From the NCBI RefSeq assembly GCF_016744025.1, contig NZ_JADGFC010000012.1:1-34337 (forward strand): a stretch of 34,337 nucleotides of DNA, given 5' to 3'. The DNA is from Sulfurimonas sp. (GTDB lineage: Bacteria > Campylobacterota > Campylobacteria > Campylobacterales > Sulfurimonadaceae). Shown piece after piece: positions 1 through 7,445 of the stretch. The translations under genes and the position numbers were made by a program. Position 1 is the first letter of the stretch. Each line of letters starts with the position of its first letter. The notes beneath the pieces were generated by a model. The model saw only the letters and a program-made list of their open reading frames with translations. It had not been told where the DNA came from and did not search any database.

Positions 1-116
1 CTTCTTTGTTTTTGGTCGAATAAGATTAGCAGATTATCGATTAATCCTATCTTTCAACTTACTTTCAAAAAATTGCACTTGATTTTAGAATTGGCGAATT
101 TAAAGGGATACCAATA

Positions 117-560
117 ATGAAAAAAAATCAAAATATTTTATCATCTGTTTTACTAGCATCTTCTTTAGCCCTAACTCCACTTATTACAACATCTTTAACA
201 GCTAGCACAAAATTTAAAGCAAATTCAGTATCAAGTTCTATTGCTAAACATTTACATAGAAGAGGTATTGATGAAGATGCTTCTAAAAAAATGGCAACTA
301 ATATTTTTATTGTTGAAGAAGAGCTATTTGCTCTAATGCTTCAAAACCTTAAATATAGTTGTGACAAACTAAGTAGAAATGACATTATGGACTTTTTATC
401 TACTCAAGCACTTATGAACAAAGAAGTACATCTTGATTCATATGCATACTTAGTAAATATGGTTTACCAGATTAAGAAACAAGTTTTAAACAAAAATGAC
501 TTAAATACTCTAAACACAATCGCTACAAAAAATTCTCTTTTTGCACAAAGTTGGTCTTAA
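117..560 (+). CDS. Small exported protein of unknown function
   Basis: I do not recognise this 147-residue protein. It starts with a Lys-rich n-region (MKKNQ), then a hydrophobic stretch over about residues 8-30 that looks like a signal peptide, so it is probably periplasmic or outer-membrane associated. The mature part is charged, predicted mostly helical, with a single Cys near residue 82 and no metal or catalytic motif I can name. An AAAGGGAT purine stretch lies about 10 bases before the ATG. The 3' end overlaps the convergent ackA stop by four bases, and a 14-base palindrome (CTTAAAATTTTAAG, 556-569) spans both stops. The 116 bases upstream hold no gene that I can see. Confidence 0.7.
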   Translation: MKKNQNILSSVLLASSLALTPLITTSLTASTKFKANSVSSSIAKHLHRRGIDEDASKKMATNIFIVEEELFALMLQNLKYSCDKLSRNDIMDFLSTQALMNKEVHLDSYAYLVNMVYQIKKQVLNKNDLNTLNTIATKNSLFAQSWS

Positions 561-1582
561 AATTTTAAGCACTGCCTTGCAATTTCAAGCTCTTCATCTG
601 TTTTTATAACTAAAACAGGTGTACCTTTGGCTAAATTATTATCCATTACTCTATCTCTAATATAAGCAGAATTTTCACCAATTCCTCCACTAAAGACTAT
701 GGCATCTACTCTACCTAGAAGAGCTAAATATGCACCTATATACTTTTTAACACGCCTAACCATCATATTTATAGCTAGCTTTGATTTTTCATCATCACTT
801 TGTAAAATCTTTCTTATGTCACCACTATTACAGATGCCAAGCAAACCAGATTTTTTATTTAGCATTTCATCTATTTCATTAACACTAAGTCCTAAATCTC
901 TTTGCATATACAATACAACAGCAGGATCAATATCTCCAGATCTTGTACCCATAACTAAACCTTCTAAAGGTGTAAAACCCATAGAAGTATCTATACTTAT
1001 GCCATTTTGTATAGCACAGGCACTTGCTCCATTACCTAGATGCAAGGTTATTATATTTAATTCTTTAGTCTCTTTTTTTAGAAGTATTGCACACTCTTTT
1101 AAAAGATATGAATGAGAAGTTCCATGAAAACCATATTTTCTTATCTTATGTTTTTCATACATCTCATATGGAAGAGCATACAAATACCCTTCTTGTGGCA
1201 TCTGTGCATGAAAAGCTGTATCAAAAACTGCTACTTGCAGAGCATCTGGAGCTTTTTGCCTCGCTACCATTATGCCCTTTAAGTTTGCTGTATTATGAAG
1301 TGGCGCAAGAGGAATTAGATCCTCAATTTTTTCAATTACTTTTTCATCTATTATAGTTGCTTCATGAAAGTATTCACCACCATGGACAACTCTATGCCCA
1401 ATGATATCTACATACAAAAAATCAATATCTAAGCTCTCTAAAGCCTCTTGATGAGTTTTAATCTTAGAATTTTTTTCACCAATATTTTCTACTACCAAAG
1501 TATATAAAACTTCTTGAGTGTCCATATTAAAGAGTTTAAATTTCAATGAAGAACTACCAGAATTGATGACAGCAACTCTCAT
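557..1582 (-). CDS. ackA: Acetate kinase
   Basis: Interconverts acetyl phosphate plus ADP with acetate plus ATP in the cytoplasm, the second step of the Pta-AckA pathway. Family motifs are all present: NSGSSSLKFKLF at the N terminus, GHRVVHGG, DTAFH, YGFHGTSH, LHLGNGAS, MGTRSGDIDP and FSGGIGEN near the C terminus. The frame stays open further upstream, but the conserved start MRVAVINSGSSS sits on the ATG at 1582, which shares one base with the pta stop (TAATG), so this start is chosen. At 341 residues it is clearly shorter than the roughly 400 usual for the family; the missing residues appear to lie after the N-terminal phosphate-binding loop (before GHRVVHGG) and between FSGGIGEN and the final IKTDEELEIA segment. 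All active-site motifs survive, so it is likely functional. Translationally coupled to pta. Confidence 0.95.
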   Translation of the reverse strand: MRVAVINSGSSSLKFKLFNMDTQEVLYTLVVENIGEKNSKIKTHQEALESLDIDFLYVDIIGHRVVHGGEYFHEATIIDEKVIEKIEDLIPLAPLHNTANLKGIMVARQKAPDALQVAVFDTAFHAQMPQEGYLYALPYEMYEKHKIRKYGFHGTSHSYLLKECAILLKKETKELNIITLHLGNGASACAIQNGISIDTSMGFTPLEGLVMGTRSGDIDPAVVLYMQRDLGLSVNEIDEMLNKKSGLLGICNSGDIRKILQSDDEKSKLAINMMVRRVKKYIGAYLALLGRVDAIVFSGGIGENSAYIRDRVMDNNLAKGTPVLVIKTDEELEIARQCLKF

Positions 1583-3663
1583 TATTCTTGCCCTGCTTGA
1601 ATTGCAGTAATTGCTATAGTATTCACAATATCTGTAACTAAGCATCCCCGACTTAAATCATTAATAGGTTTATTTAATCCTTGAAGTATTGGACCAATAG
1701 CTACTGCACCACTTGAACGCTGAACTGCTTTATATGTATTATTACCAGTATTTAAATCTGGAAAAATAAGAACATTTGCTTCTCCAGCTACTTTAGAATC
1801 TGGAAGTTTTGTACGAGCTACATTTTTATTAACTGCTGCGTCATACTGAATAGGTCCCTCTATAAGGAAATCACTATGTTTACTTTGAACTATTTTAGTA
1901 GCCTCTCTTACCTTTTCTACCTCAGCACCACTACCACTCTCTCCTGTTGAGTATGAGAGCATTGCAACCTTTGCATCTATCCCAAAAGCTTCAGCTGTAC
2001 GAGTAGATGATATTGCAATCTGAGCTAATGTTTTGGCATCTGGGTCTTGATTGACTGCACAATCTCCATAGACTAATACTTCTGTTTTAAGACACATAAA
2101 AAATACACTAGAAACCACGCTAATATCTGGTTTAGTTTTTATAATCTGAAGAGCCGGTCTGATGGTCTCTCCAGTTGAGTGAATTGCACCACTTACCATT
2201 CCATCAGCATATCCTAGTTGAACCATCATAGTAGCGAAGTAGTTTAGATGTCCCATGGCATCTCTTGCTGCTTCTCTTGTTAGTCCTTTTTCTTTTCTTT
2301 TTTCATAAAACTCTTCTATAAACTCTTCCATAAGTTCTGAATTTAGGTAGTCGATAATAGTTGCCTCACTAAGATCAAGCCCAAGTCTCAAGTAGTTTTG
2401 TGTTAGTTTTTCTTCATTTCCCAAAAGAATAACATCGGCTACTCCACGACGTAGAGTTATCTCAGCTGCTCTTAAAATTCTCTCATCCATACTCTCAGGC
2501 AAGACTATTCGTTTTTTATTTACTCTAGCCTGTTCAAATAACTTATACTCAAACATCATAGGAGTTGTAATTTTTGTTTTAGAAGCAGCAATTTTTTTCT
2601 CTATTAGTTCTATATCTACATTTGCGTGAAAAAGTCCAAGAGCCAAAGATATCTTTCTCTCACTTGTTACTCTTAGCTTTGCATTTACTTGTGAAAGTTT
2701 TTTGCCTGTTTCATAAGTATCTGTAGCAACTGAGAGAACTGGGATATTAAAACTGTCTAGTCCCTCTATCAGTTTTTTAACATTCTTATGCGCTGTCATA
2801 TCAAAAGGAAAAACTATGGCACTAATATTTGGATAGTTTTTAGAATAAAGCGCTCCAAAAAGACCAAGTATAATATCTGATCTATCAGCTGGAACTATTA
2901 CCAAATCATCTTCTTCAATATGATCTAAAAAATTATCAAGACTAAGAGCTGCTACTTTTATTCCTCTTATAACTCTAGTATGGTCTTTTTCTCCTATTAA
3001 AACAGCCTTAGCATCTACACCTTCTATTACATCTTGAACAGTTAAAAGATCTAACTCAGATAACTCTTTAAAGAGATAAGTGTTTTCTCTGCTACCTTGT
3101 AGTTTTTTTTCTAACTCTTCATATTTTCCATCACCAAGTCTATTTACGATTGTTGCAAAACAATCACAGCTCTCAGATTTAAGATTATCCCTTTCCATAA
3201 GAACATCTTCATAAACTTCTGTTGCAGTTGAGTTTCTTGCATTGATAATATTTATTACAGATGAGCCGAAGTTTTGAGCTATTTTAATATTTAAATCATA
3301 GTTTATAGTTGTAGTTAAGAATGAACGTCTTATTCCCTCACAGAGTACAAAATCATATTCATTTTCTAATTTTTTAAATTTACTTATAAGTTGATTTATT
3401 AACTCATTTGAACGATTTGAAGCTATCATATTTTCAACATATTCAATATCAAAACCATAAGCATCTTCATACTTCATGTCAATATCATATCTTTGTAAAA
3501 TGAACTCAATGTCTCCATCAACCGTATCTTTGGATAAGGTAATAGGCCTAAAAAAAGCAACGCGGTGAAGATTTCTCTTTAATATTTCCATCATTCCCAT
3601 GGAGACAAAAAGAATTCCTGCACCTTTTTCTTGTGCAGATATATATAGTGATTTTATTTTCAT
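1582..3663 (-). CDS. pta: Phosphate acetyltransferase, long three-domain form
   Basis: Converts acetyl-CoA plus phosphate to acetyl phosphate plus CoA. The 693-residue length fits the long bacterial Pta: an N-terminal dethiobiotin-synthetase-like domain with a degenerate P-loop (QEKGAGILFVSMG, about residues 11-24), a middle DRTGG domain (about 215-330), and the C-terminal PTA_PTB catalytic domain (about 370-693) with RIVLPESMDERILRAAE, SYSTGESGSGAEVEKV, EGPIQYDAAVN and VLIFPDLNTGNNTYKAVQRS. It is first in a two-gene unit with ackA. A TATTAT -10-like hexamer (minus strand, 3675-3670) lies only seven bases from the ATG and there is no clear Shine-Dalgarno sequence, so the message may be leaderless or nearly so; the ATG itself matches the conserved Pta N terminus. 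Confidence 0.96.
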   Translation of the reverse strand: MKIKSLYISAQEKGAGILFVSMGMMEILKRNLHRVAFFRPITLSKDTVDGDIEFILQRYDIDMKYEDAYGFDIEYVENMIASNRSNELINQLISKFKKLENEYDFVLCEGIRRSFLTTTINYDLNIKIAQNFGSSVINIINARNSTATEVYEDVLMERDNLKSESCDCFATIVNRLGDGKYEELEKKLQGSRENTYLFKELSELDLLTVQDVIEGVDAKAVLIGEKDHTRVIRGIKVAALSLDNFLDHIEEDDLVIVPADRSDIILGLFGALYSKNYPNISAIVFPFDMTAHKNVKKLIEGLDSFNIPVLSVATDTYETGKKLSQVNAKLRVTSERKISLALGLFHANVDIELIEKKIAASKTKITTPMMFEYKLFEQARVNKKRIVLPESMDERILRAAEITLRRGVADVILLGNEEKLTQNYLRLGLDLSEATIIDYLNSELMEEFIEEFYEKRKEKGLTREAARDAMGHLNYFATMMVQLGYADGMVSGAIHSTGETIRPALQIIKTKPDISVVSSVFFMCLKTEVLVYGDCAVNQDPDAKTLAQIAISSTRTAEAFGIDAKVAMLSYSTGESGSGAEVEKVREATKIVQSKHSDFLIEGPIQYDAAVNKNVARTKLPDSKVAGEANVLIFPDLNTGNNTYKAVQRSSGAVAIGPILQGLNKPINDLSRGCLVTDIVNTIAITAIQAGQE

Positions 3664-3669
3664 AAATTT

Positions 3670-3675
3670 ATAATA
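3670..3675 (-). promoter_or_regulatory. Putative pta -10 element
   Basis: TATTAT on the minus strand in a divergent AT-rich region. A start site about seven bases downstream would fall on the pta ATG itself, which suggests a leaderless transcript. Prediction from spacing only. Confidence 0.35.
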
Positions 3676-3697
3676 GAGCTTTTTTCGTTAAAGATAG

Positions 3698-3703
3698 TAT
3701 AAT
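3698..3703 (+). promoter_or_regulatory. Putative -10 element for the SEC-C protein gene
   Basis: A perfect TATAAT in the context AGTATAATTT, 22 bases before the ATG at 3726. It is divergent from the pta promoter. No clear -35 hexamer is seen, as is usual for vegetative promoters in this bacterial class. Confidence 0.5.
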
Positions 3704-3725
3704 TTTTAAAAAAAATGGATAATTT

Positions 3726-4085
3726 ATGCATACACCATGTTCAACACCTCTCGAACTAATGAGAAGTAGATATGAAGCCTTTGTCAAAGAGGATTGGGAC
3801 TATATTGTTGAGACTTCAATAAAACAAAAAATTCAAGATTTTAAAGATATAAATTCTACAGAGTGGTTAAAGCTAGATGTTCTCAATGCTTATGATGATA
3901 TAGTTGAATTTAAAGCATACTACAGAGAAAATGCTAAGATATACGTTTTACATGAAAAGAGTAGTTTTGTAAAAGTTGATGGTTTATGGAAATATCTAGA
4001 TGGAGAGCTTTTCAATTCTAAAATTGAGCGAAATGAAACTTGTCCATGTGGAAGTACAAAAAAGTTCAAGAAGTGTTGTGCATAA
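3726..4085 (+). CDS. YchJ-like protein with C-terminal SEC-C motif
   Basis: A 119-residue protein related to the YchJ (UPF0225) family. The core MRSRYEAFVKEDWDYIVETS is the NTF2-like middle part of YchJ, and the last residues (about 103-119) form a SEC-C zinc-binding motif, CPCGSTKKFKKCC. Unlike Escherichia coli YchJ there is no N-terminal SEC-C motif; the protein begins directly at the core with an isolated Cys (HTPCSTPLELM). SEC-C motifs bind zinc and in SecA contact SecB and ribosomes; the role of this small protein is not known. A perfect TATAAT precedes it. It lies alone between divergent pta and the ferritin gene. Confidence 0.75.
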   Translation: MHTPCSTPLELMRSRYEAFVKEDWDYIVETSIKQKIQDFKDINSTEWLKLDVLNAYDDIVEFKAYYRENAKIYVLHEKSSFVKVDGLWKYLDGELFNSKIERNETCPCGSTKKFKKCCA

Positions 4086-4142
4086 TAATTTATAGAGGAT
4101 TAATACACTTTACCCTAAAATAAAAAAAAATAGGAGTTTACT

Positions 4143-4649
4143 GTGATATCTAAAAAAATACAAAAAGGCTTGTCTTCTCAGCTAAACCAAGAGTTCTATT
4201 CGGCTTATCTTTATCTTGCTATGTCTGCATATTGTAATCATTCAGACTTTAATGGTGCTGCTAACTGGCTTAAGATGCAGTATGAAGAAGAACACATGCA
4301 TGCTACTAAGATATACAACTATCTAGTAGAACAAGGTGTACATGTATCTCTAAAAGAGATAGCTAAACCACCTAAAAGTTTTGGAACTCTGTTAAATGTT
4401 TTTCAACTTAGTTTACAACATGAACAGATGATGACATCTAGGCTAAATAATCTAAGTGATTTGGCACTAAAAGAAAAAGATCATGCGACTTACAATCTAC
4501 TTCAGTGGTTTGTTAATGAGCAAGTCGAAGAAGAGTCTTCAGTAAATGAGATTATCTCGAAAATCAAACTTGTTAAAGACGATGGATATGGTCTGCTTAT
4601 GATAGATAATGAACTTCACCAAAGAGCAACTCCTTCACCTATAAACTAA
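4143..4649 (+). CDS. ftn: Non-haem ferritin
   Basis: An iron-storage ferritin of 168 residues, the normal length for bacterial FtnA. It forms a 24-subunit cage that oxidises Fe(II) and stores it as a mineral. Ferroxidase ligands are visible: Glu in NQEFYSAYLYLAMS (helix A), the EEEHMHA cluster (helix B, about residues 48-54), and NEQVEEE (helix D). Translation starts at GTG (4143) with AGGAG at 4132-4136, a good spacing, giving MISKKIQKGL, the usual ferritin start. A perfect hairpin overlaps the stop codon and probably ends transcription. Confidence 0.95.
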   Translation: MISKKIQKGLSSQLNQEFYSAYLYLAMSAYCNHSDFNGAANWLKMQYEEEHMHATKIYNYLVEQGVHVSLKEIAKPPKSFGTLLNVFQLSLQHEQMMTSRLNNLSDLALKEKDHATYNLLQWFVNEQVEEESSVNEIISKIKLVKDDGYGLLMIDNELHQRATPSPIN

Positions 4650-4667
4650 ATAATATTTAGTTTATAG
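4639..4667. terminator. Hairpin between convergent ftn and GNAT genes
   Basis: A 13-bp perfect stem: CTATAAACTAAAT (4639-4651), loop AAT, ATTTAGTTTATAG (4655-4667). It contains the ftn stop codon and lies before the end of the convergent GNAT gene, so it could act in both directions. The stem is AT-rich and no long T run follows, so termination strength is uncertain. Confidence 0.55.
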
Positions 4668-4680
4668 AGTCTTAATAACT

Positions 4681-5100
4681 CTAATTAACGCTCTTTAAAA
4701 AGATATAACTTTTTTTATCAAAACCATGCTTTTCGTAAAATCTATGTGCATCTTCTCTCTCAAAGTTAGAAGATAAAACTATATTTTGGCACATGCATGT
4801 TTTTGCATAATCATTTAGAAAATCGAGCATCATAACTCCATATCCACCATTTCTATATTTTTCATCACTCACAAGCTCAAAAACATATAGATGTCTCTTA
4901 TGATAAAGGTTTGTTTGGACAGCGACACCGGCATAAGTAATAAGTTCTTCGCCATCCATAATACCAAACATTTTATATTCCATATGTCTCATATCATATA
5001 TTAAGTCTTCAAACTCTTTATAACTAAGGGTTGGTCTGAGTTGCTTTAACACATCATAAACCGTATATAATTCTTTTAAATCTAATTCTCTTATTTGCAT
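4681..5100 (-). CDS. GNAT-family N-acetyltransferase
   Basis: A 139-residue single-domain acetyltransferase. The acetyl-CoA pyrophosphate-binding motif A is clear: FELVSDEKYRNGGYGVMML (R-x-x-G-x-G near residues 82-87), followed by the alpha helix LDFLNDYAKT and the C-terminal motif DAHRFYEKHGFDKKSY typical of the fold. The N-terminal half matches GNAT beta strands (GIMDGEELITYAGVAV). The acceptor cannot be told from sequence. The gene stands alone, convergent with ftn. Confidence 0.85.
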   Translation of the reverse strand: MQIRELDLKELYTVYDVLKQLRPTLSYKEFEDLIYDMRHMEYKMFGIMDGEELITYAGVAVQTNLYHKRHLYVFELVSDEKYRNGGYGVMMLDFLNDYAKTCMCQNIVLSSNFEREDAHRFYEKHGFDKKSYIFLKSVN

Positions 5101-5281
5101 TACATATTTTACAATTTATTTCTTAGAATTGTAAATAAAATATTTACAAAAAACCCAAGATTATAAATATAATAAAAAGTAACAATATATTAAAAATAGA
5201 GCATAATTATTACAATAATTTATTTAATTTAATCAAAGAGTTATCACAGTATTATCACATATTAAGAATTAAGGATATATT

Positions 5282-5515
5282 GTGAATATAAAAAGTATTA
5301 AATTTAAAGTAATTGCATTGTTAGCAGTTTCACTTCTTGTAATGACTCTGAGTATTATGTCTATATCTATAAGTAGAGCTTCAGACTCTTTAGTCAAAAG
5401 TAATATGGCACTTCTAGATGCAGTAAAAGAGTCTAAAAAAGAGCATATAGTTGACTTTGCTAGCTCTATTGAAAATTTATTACTCTCTAGAACTGCGGAC
5501 TCTACTACAGTTTAA
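5282..5515 (+). CDS. Truncated chemoreceptor N terminus (TM1 plus sensor start)
   Basis: A 77-residue reading frame ending at the premature TAA (5513-5515). Residues about 8-30 (FKVIALLAVSLLVMTLSIMS region) form TM1 or a signal anchor, and the rest begins the periplasmic helix. It has the only good ribosome binding site of the broken locus, so a short membrane peptide may be made. It is best seen as part of the pseudogene 5282-7338. Confidence 0.5.
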   Translation: MNIKSIKFKVIALLAVSLLVMTLSIMSISISRASDSLVKSNMALLDAVKESKKEHIVDFASSIENLLLSRTADSTTV

Positions 5516-5518
5516 TCT

Positions 5519-6361
5519 ATGTGGGCTTTAGATGAGGGCTTTGAAGAACTAGAAGAGATGCAAGAAGTATCAACAGATGATATTAAAGCTGCCCTTATCA
5601 AACACTATGATAATGAGTATTTAAATAAGGTAAACTTTAAAATAAAAGGTGCAAAACCAAAAAAAGAAACCGAAGAATACTTACCAAAAAGTAAAAGTGC
5701 TCAAATAGCTCAATACTTATACATTGTAGAGAATGAACATAAGATTGGAGAAAAAGAAAAACTAGTAATGAGTAAAAAGCACAAAGAAGAATACTCTACT
5801 ACTCATGTTCAAGTTCATCCGGCATATAAACAGATATTAGATCACTATGGACTATATGATATATTTATAGTAAATGCAAAAGGTGATTTGGATGAAGCTT
5901 TGGTTGAGAGGTGGGTTTATGTTAAGCCTGAATATAGTTTAAATATAGATGCTGGGCTGACATGGGCTGAAAGCATGGAAGATACTCCGTATAAGCAAGA
6001 AAGTTGGTCACTTAGAAAAAGTGAAAATAGTGATGGACTTGAATATATTGATTGTTCTGAACTTGTAAGTAGATATTTGCATAAAATTGGATGGTCTAAA
6101 GAAGTAAGACCAAGAAACACACAGGGATTACTTAATTATGCAGAGAGTCATCCCGATAAGTTAGTAGAGAATACCGGTACTCTTAAAAAAGGTGATATTT
6201 TTGTATGGAGAAAATCTAATGGTGGGCACACAGGAATTATTAAAAATTATAACAGTGAAACTAATATAGTCACAACTATAGAGGCTATTAGTGAAACAAG
6301 TCAAAGCACACATCCTGGAATAAATTTTCATGAAGTTTCAATATATGACTATCATTACTAA
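5519..6361 (+). CDS. Chimeric ORF: chemoreceptor sensor fragment fused to NlpC/P60-like domain
   Basis: A 280-residue frame. Residues 1-124 continue the chemoreceptor periplasmic sensor, up to [12 protein letters not shown]. Residues about 125-280 are foreign to that family and resemble an NlpC/P60 cysteine peptidase domain of the kind found at the ends of Rhs-type and phage proteins: [12 protein letters not shown] (putative nucleophile Cys179), a proline-arginine loop ([11 protein letters not shown]), [18 protein letters not shown] (His237) and a third polar residue around TTIEA. NlpC/P60 enzymes cut peptide bonds in peptidoglycan stem peptides. The ATG lies three bases after the premature TAA and has no ribosome binding site, so expression could only come from re-initiation or stop readthrough. 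The same frame as TM1 would place the peptidase domain in the periplasm if the stop were read. Confidence 0.55.
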   Translation: MWALDEGFEELEEMQEVSTDDIKAALIKHYDNEYLNKVNFKIKGAKPKKETEEYLPKSKSAQIAQYLYIVENEHKIGEKEKLVMSKKHKEEYSTTHVQVHPAYKQILDHYGLYDIFIVNAKGDLDEALVERWVYVKPEYSLNIDAGLTWAESMEDTPYKQESWSLRKSENSDGLEYIDCSELVSRYLHKIGWSKEVRPRNTQGLLNYAESHPDKLVENTGTLKKGDIFVWRKSNGGHTGIIKNYNSETNIVTTIEAISETSQSTHPGINFHEVSIYDYHY

Positions 6362-6570
6362 ATACTCTTCAAGATGCTTCTTATAATTTAGCTAAAGGAG
6401 AAGGTGATTTAACAAGTCAAATAATAGTTCCTGAGGGTGATGAAATTTCTGAAGTAGCTCAAAATATAAATGCTTTTATTGATAAAGTTCGCAGTACAGT
6501 ATCCCAAGCTAAAACTTCATCTTCTCAAAATACAGATATTTCCCAAACACTATCCGAGACTTCATCAAGC

Positions 6571-7338
6571 ATGAAAGTAAAAGCACAAGAAGAGAGTAAT
6601 CTGGTAAATAAGGTATCAGTTGAAGGTCAAGATCTTAAAGATATTCTTACTTTTTCAATTGAACAAGCAAAAACTACAAAAGAAGATATCAATTTAGCTG
6701 GAGAGATACTTAAAGGTGCAAACGAACAAATAGTTGAATTGGCAACAGATATTCAAGTACGTGCCCAAGAGGAAATAGAGTTATCACATAAACTAGAGCA
6801 ATTAAGCGCAGATGCCACTCAGGTTAAAGATGTATTAGTAATTATCGCAGATATTGCCGATCAAACAAATTTATTAGCCTTAAATGCTGCTATTGAAGCT
6901 GCTCGTGCAGGTGAGCATGGACGTGGATTTGCTGTTGTTGCTGATGAAGTTCGTAAACTTGCGGAGAGAACTCAAAAAACACTCAGCGAGATTAATGCGA
7001 CAATCAGTGTTATAGTTCAGTCTATTATGGACGCTAGTGAAAGTACTTCTAAAAATGCTCAAGCCACTGAGAAATTATCTAAAGATGCAAGTAATACTGA
7101 AAATGAAATCAGTACAAGTATGCAATCAATAGAACGCTCTATCGTTCAAGTAGATGAAACAGTTACAGGATATATTAAAAATTCTCAAACTGTAGAATCT
7201 ATGATTCATAAGGTTTCAGAAATACAAGAGATATCAACAGAAAATAAAAAAAGTATGGATGACATCTCAGATGCGTCTTCTAAATTGACACAAATGACTA
7301 TAAATCTAAATGATATGCTTAAAGGTTATAAAACTTAG
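6571..7338 (+). CDS. Orphan chemoreceptor cytoplasmic signalling domain
   Basis: A 255-residue 3' remnant. The frame is open further up, from about 6358, and starts with the HAMP-end motif [13 protein letters not shown] and [14 protein letters not shown], which has no usable start; the first ATG is at 6571. It holds the complete MA domain with the highly conserved hairpin tip [20 protein letters not shown], then [19 protein letters not shown], the region that binds CheA and CheW. With TM1, TM2 and HAMP missing, any product would be a soluble receptor tail. Soluble receptors exist in this class, but the visible wreckage upstream argues that this one is a remnant. It is part of the pseudogene 5282-7338. 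Confidence 0.55.
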   Translation: MKVKAQEESNLVNKVSVEGQDLKDILTFSIEQAKTTKEDINLAGEILKGANEQIVELATDIQVRAQEEIELSHKLEQLSADATQVKDVLVIIADIADQTNLLALNAAIEAARAGEHGRGFAVVADEVRKLAERTQKTLSEINATISVIVQSIMDASESTSKNAQATEKLSKDASNTENEISTSMQSIERSIVQVDETVTGYIKNSQTVESMIHKVSEIQEISTENKKSMDDISDASSKLTQMTINLNDMLKGYKT

Positions 7339-7371
7339 TCCATTATAATGAAATCTTAAACAACTCTTAGA

Positions 7372-7377
7372 TATAAT
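7372..7377 (+). promoter_or_regulatory. Putative -10 element for the ybiT-type gene
   Basis: A perfect TATAAT in CTTAGATATAATCGCG, 68 bases upstream of the ATG at 7446. It would drive the four-gene run 7446-10511. No clear -35 is seen. Confidence 0.5.
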
Positions 7378-7445
7378 CGCGAAAATAGCTAAAGTTGCCT
7401 GCAAAACAGAATATTCTTTGGTAAATCAATCTAAGAGATATAATT

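Larger units (their letters stand above)
5282..7338 (+). pseudogene. Broken methyl-accepting chemotaxis gene with NlpC/P60 replacement
   Basis: Remains of one chemoreceptor gene. The 5' part (5282 to about 5890) encodes TM1 and the first part of a periplasmic sensor; the 3' part (about 6358-7338) encodes the end of HAMP and the whole cytoplasmic signalling domain. The start is GTG with AAGGA at 5271-5275. Three lesions are visible: an in-frame TAA at 5513, replacement of the middle (rest of sensor, TM2 and start of HAMP) by about 467 bases encoding an NlpC/P60-like domain with its own stop at 6359, and a frame change from frame 2 to frame 1 across that segment. The TAA follows STTV and precedes SMWALDEGF in the same frame; one C-to-T change from CAA would create it. 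A working receptor cannot be made from this locus. Confidence 0.85.

Noticed and set aside
699-1115. Plus-strand ORF of 138 codons
   Set aside because: It lies antisense within ackA, has no ribosome binding site and has a composition typical of a shadow frame.
5282-7338. Insertion sequence as the cause of the receptor damage
   Set aside because: No transposase, terminal inverted repeat or target duplication is visible around 5891 or 6358.
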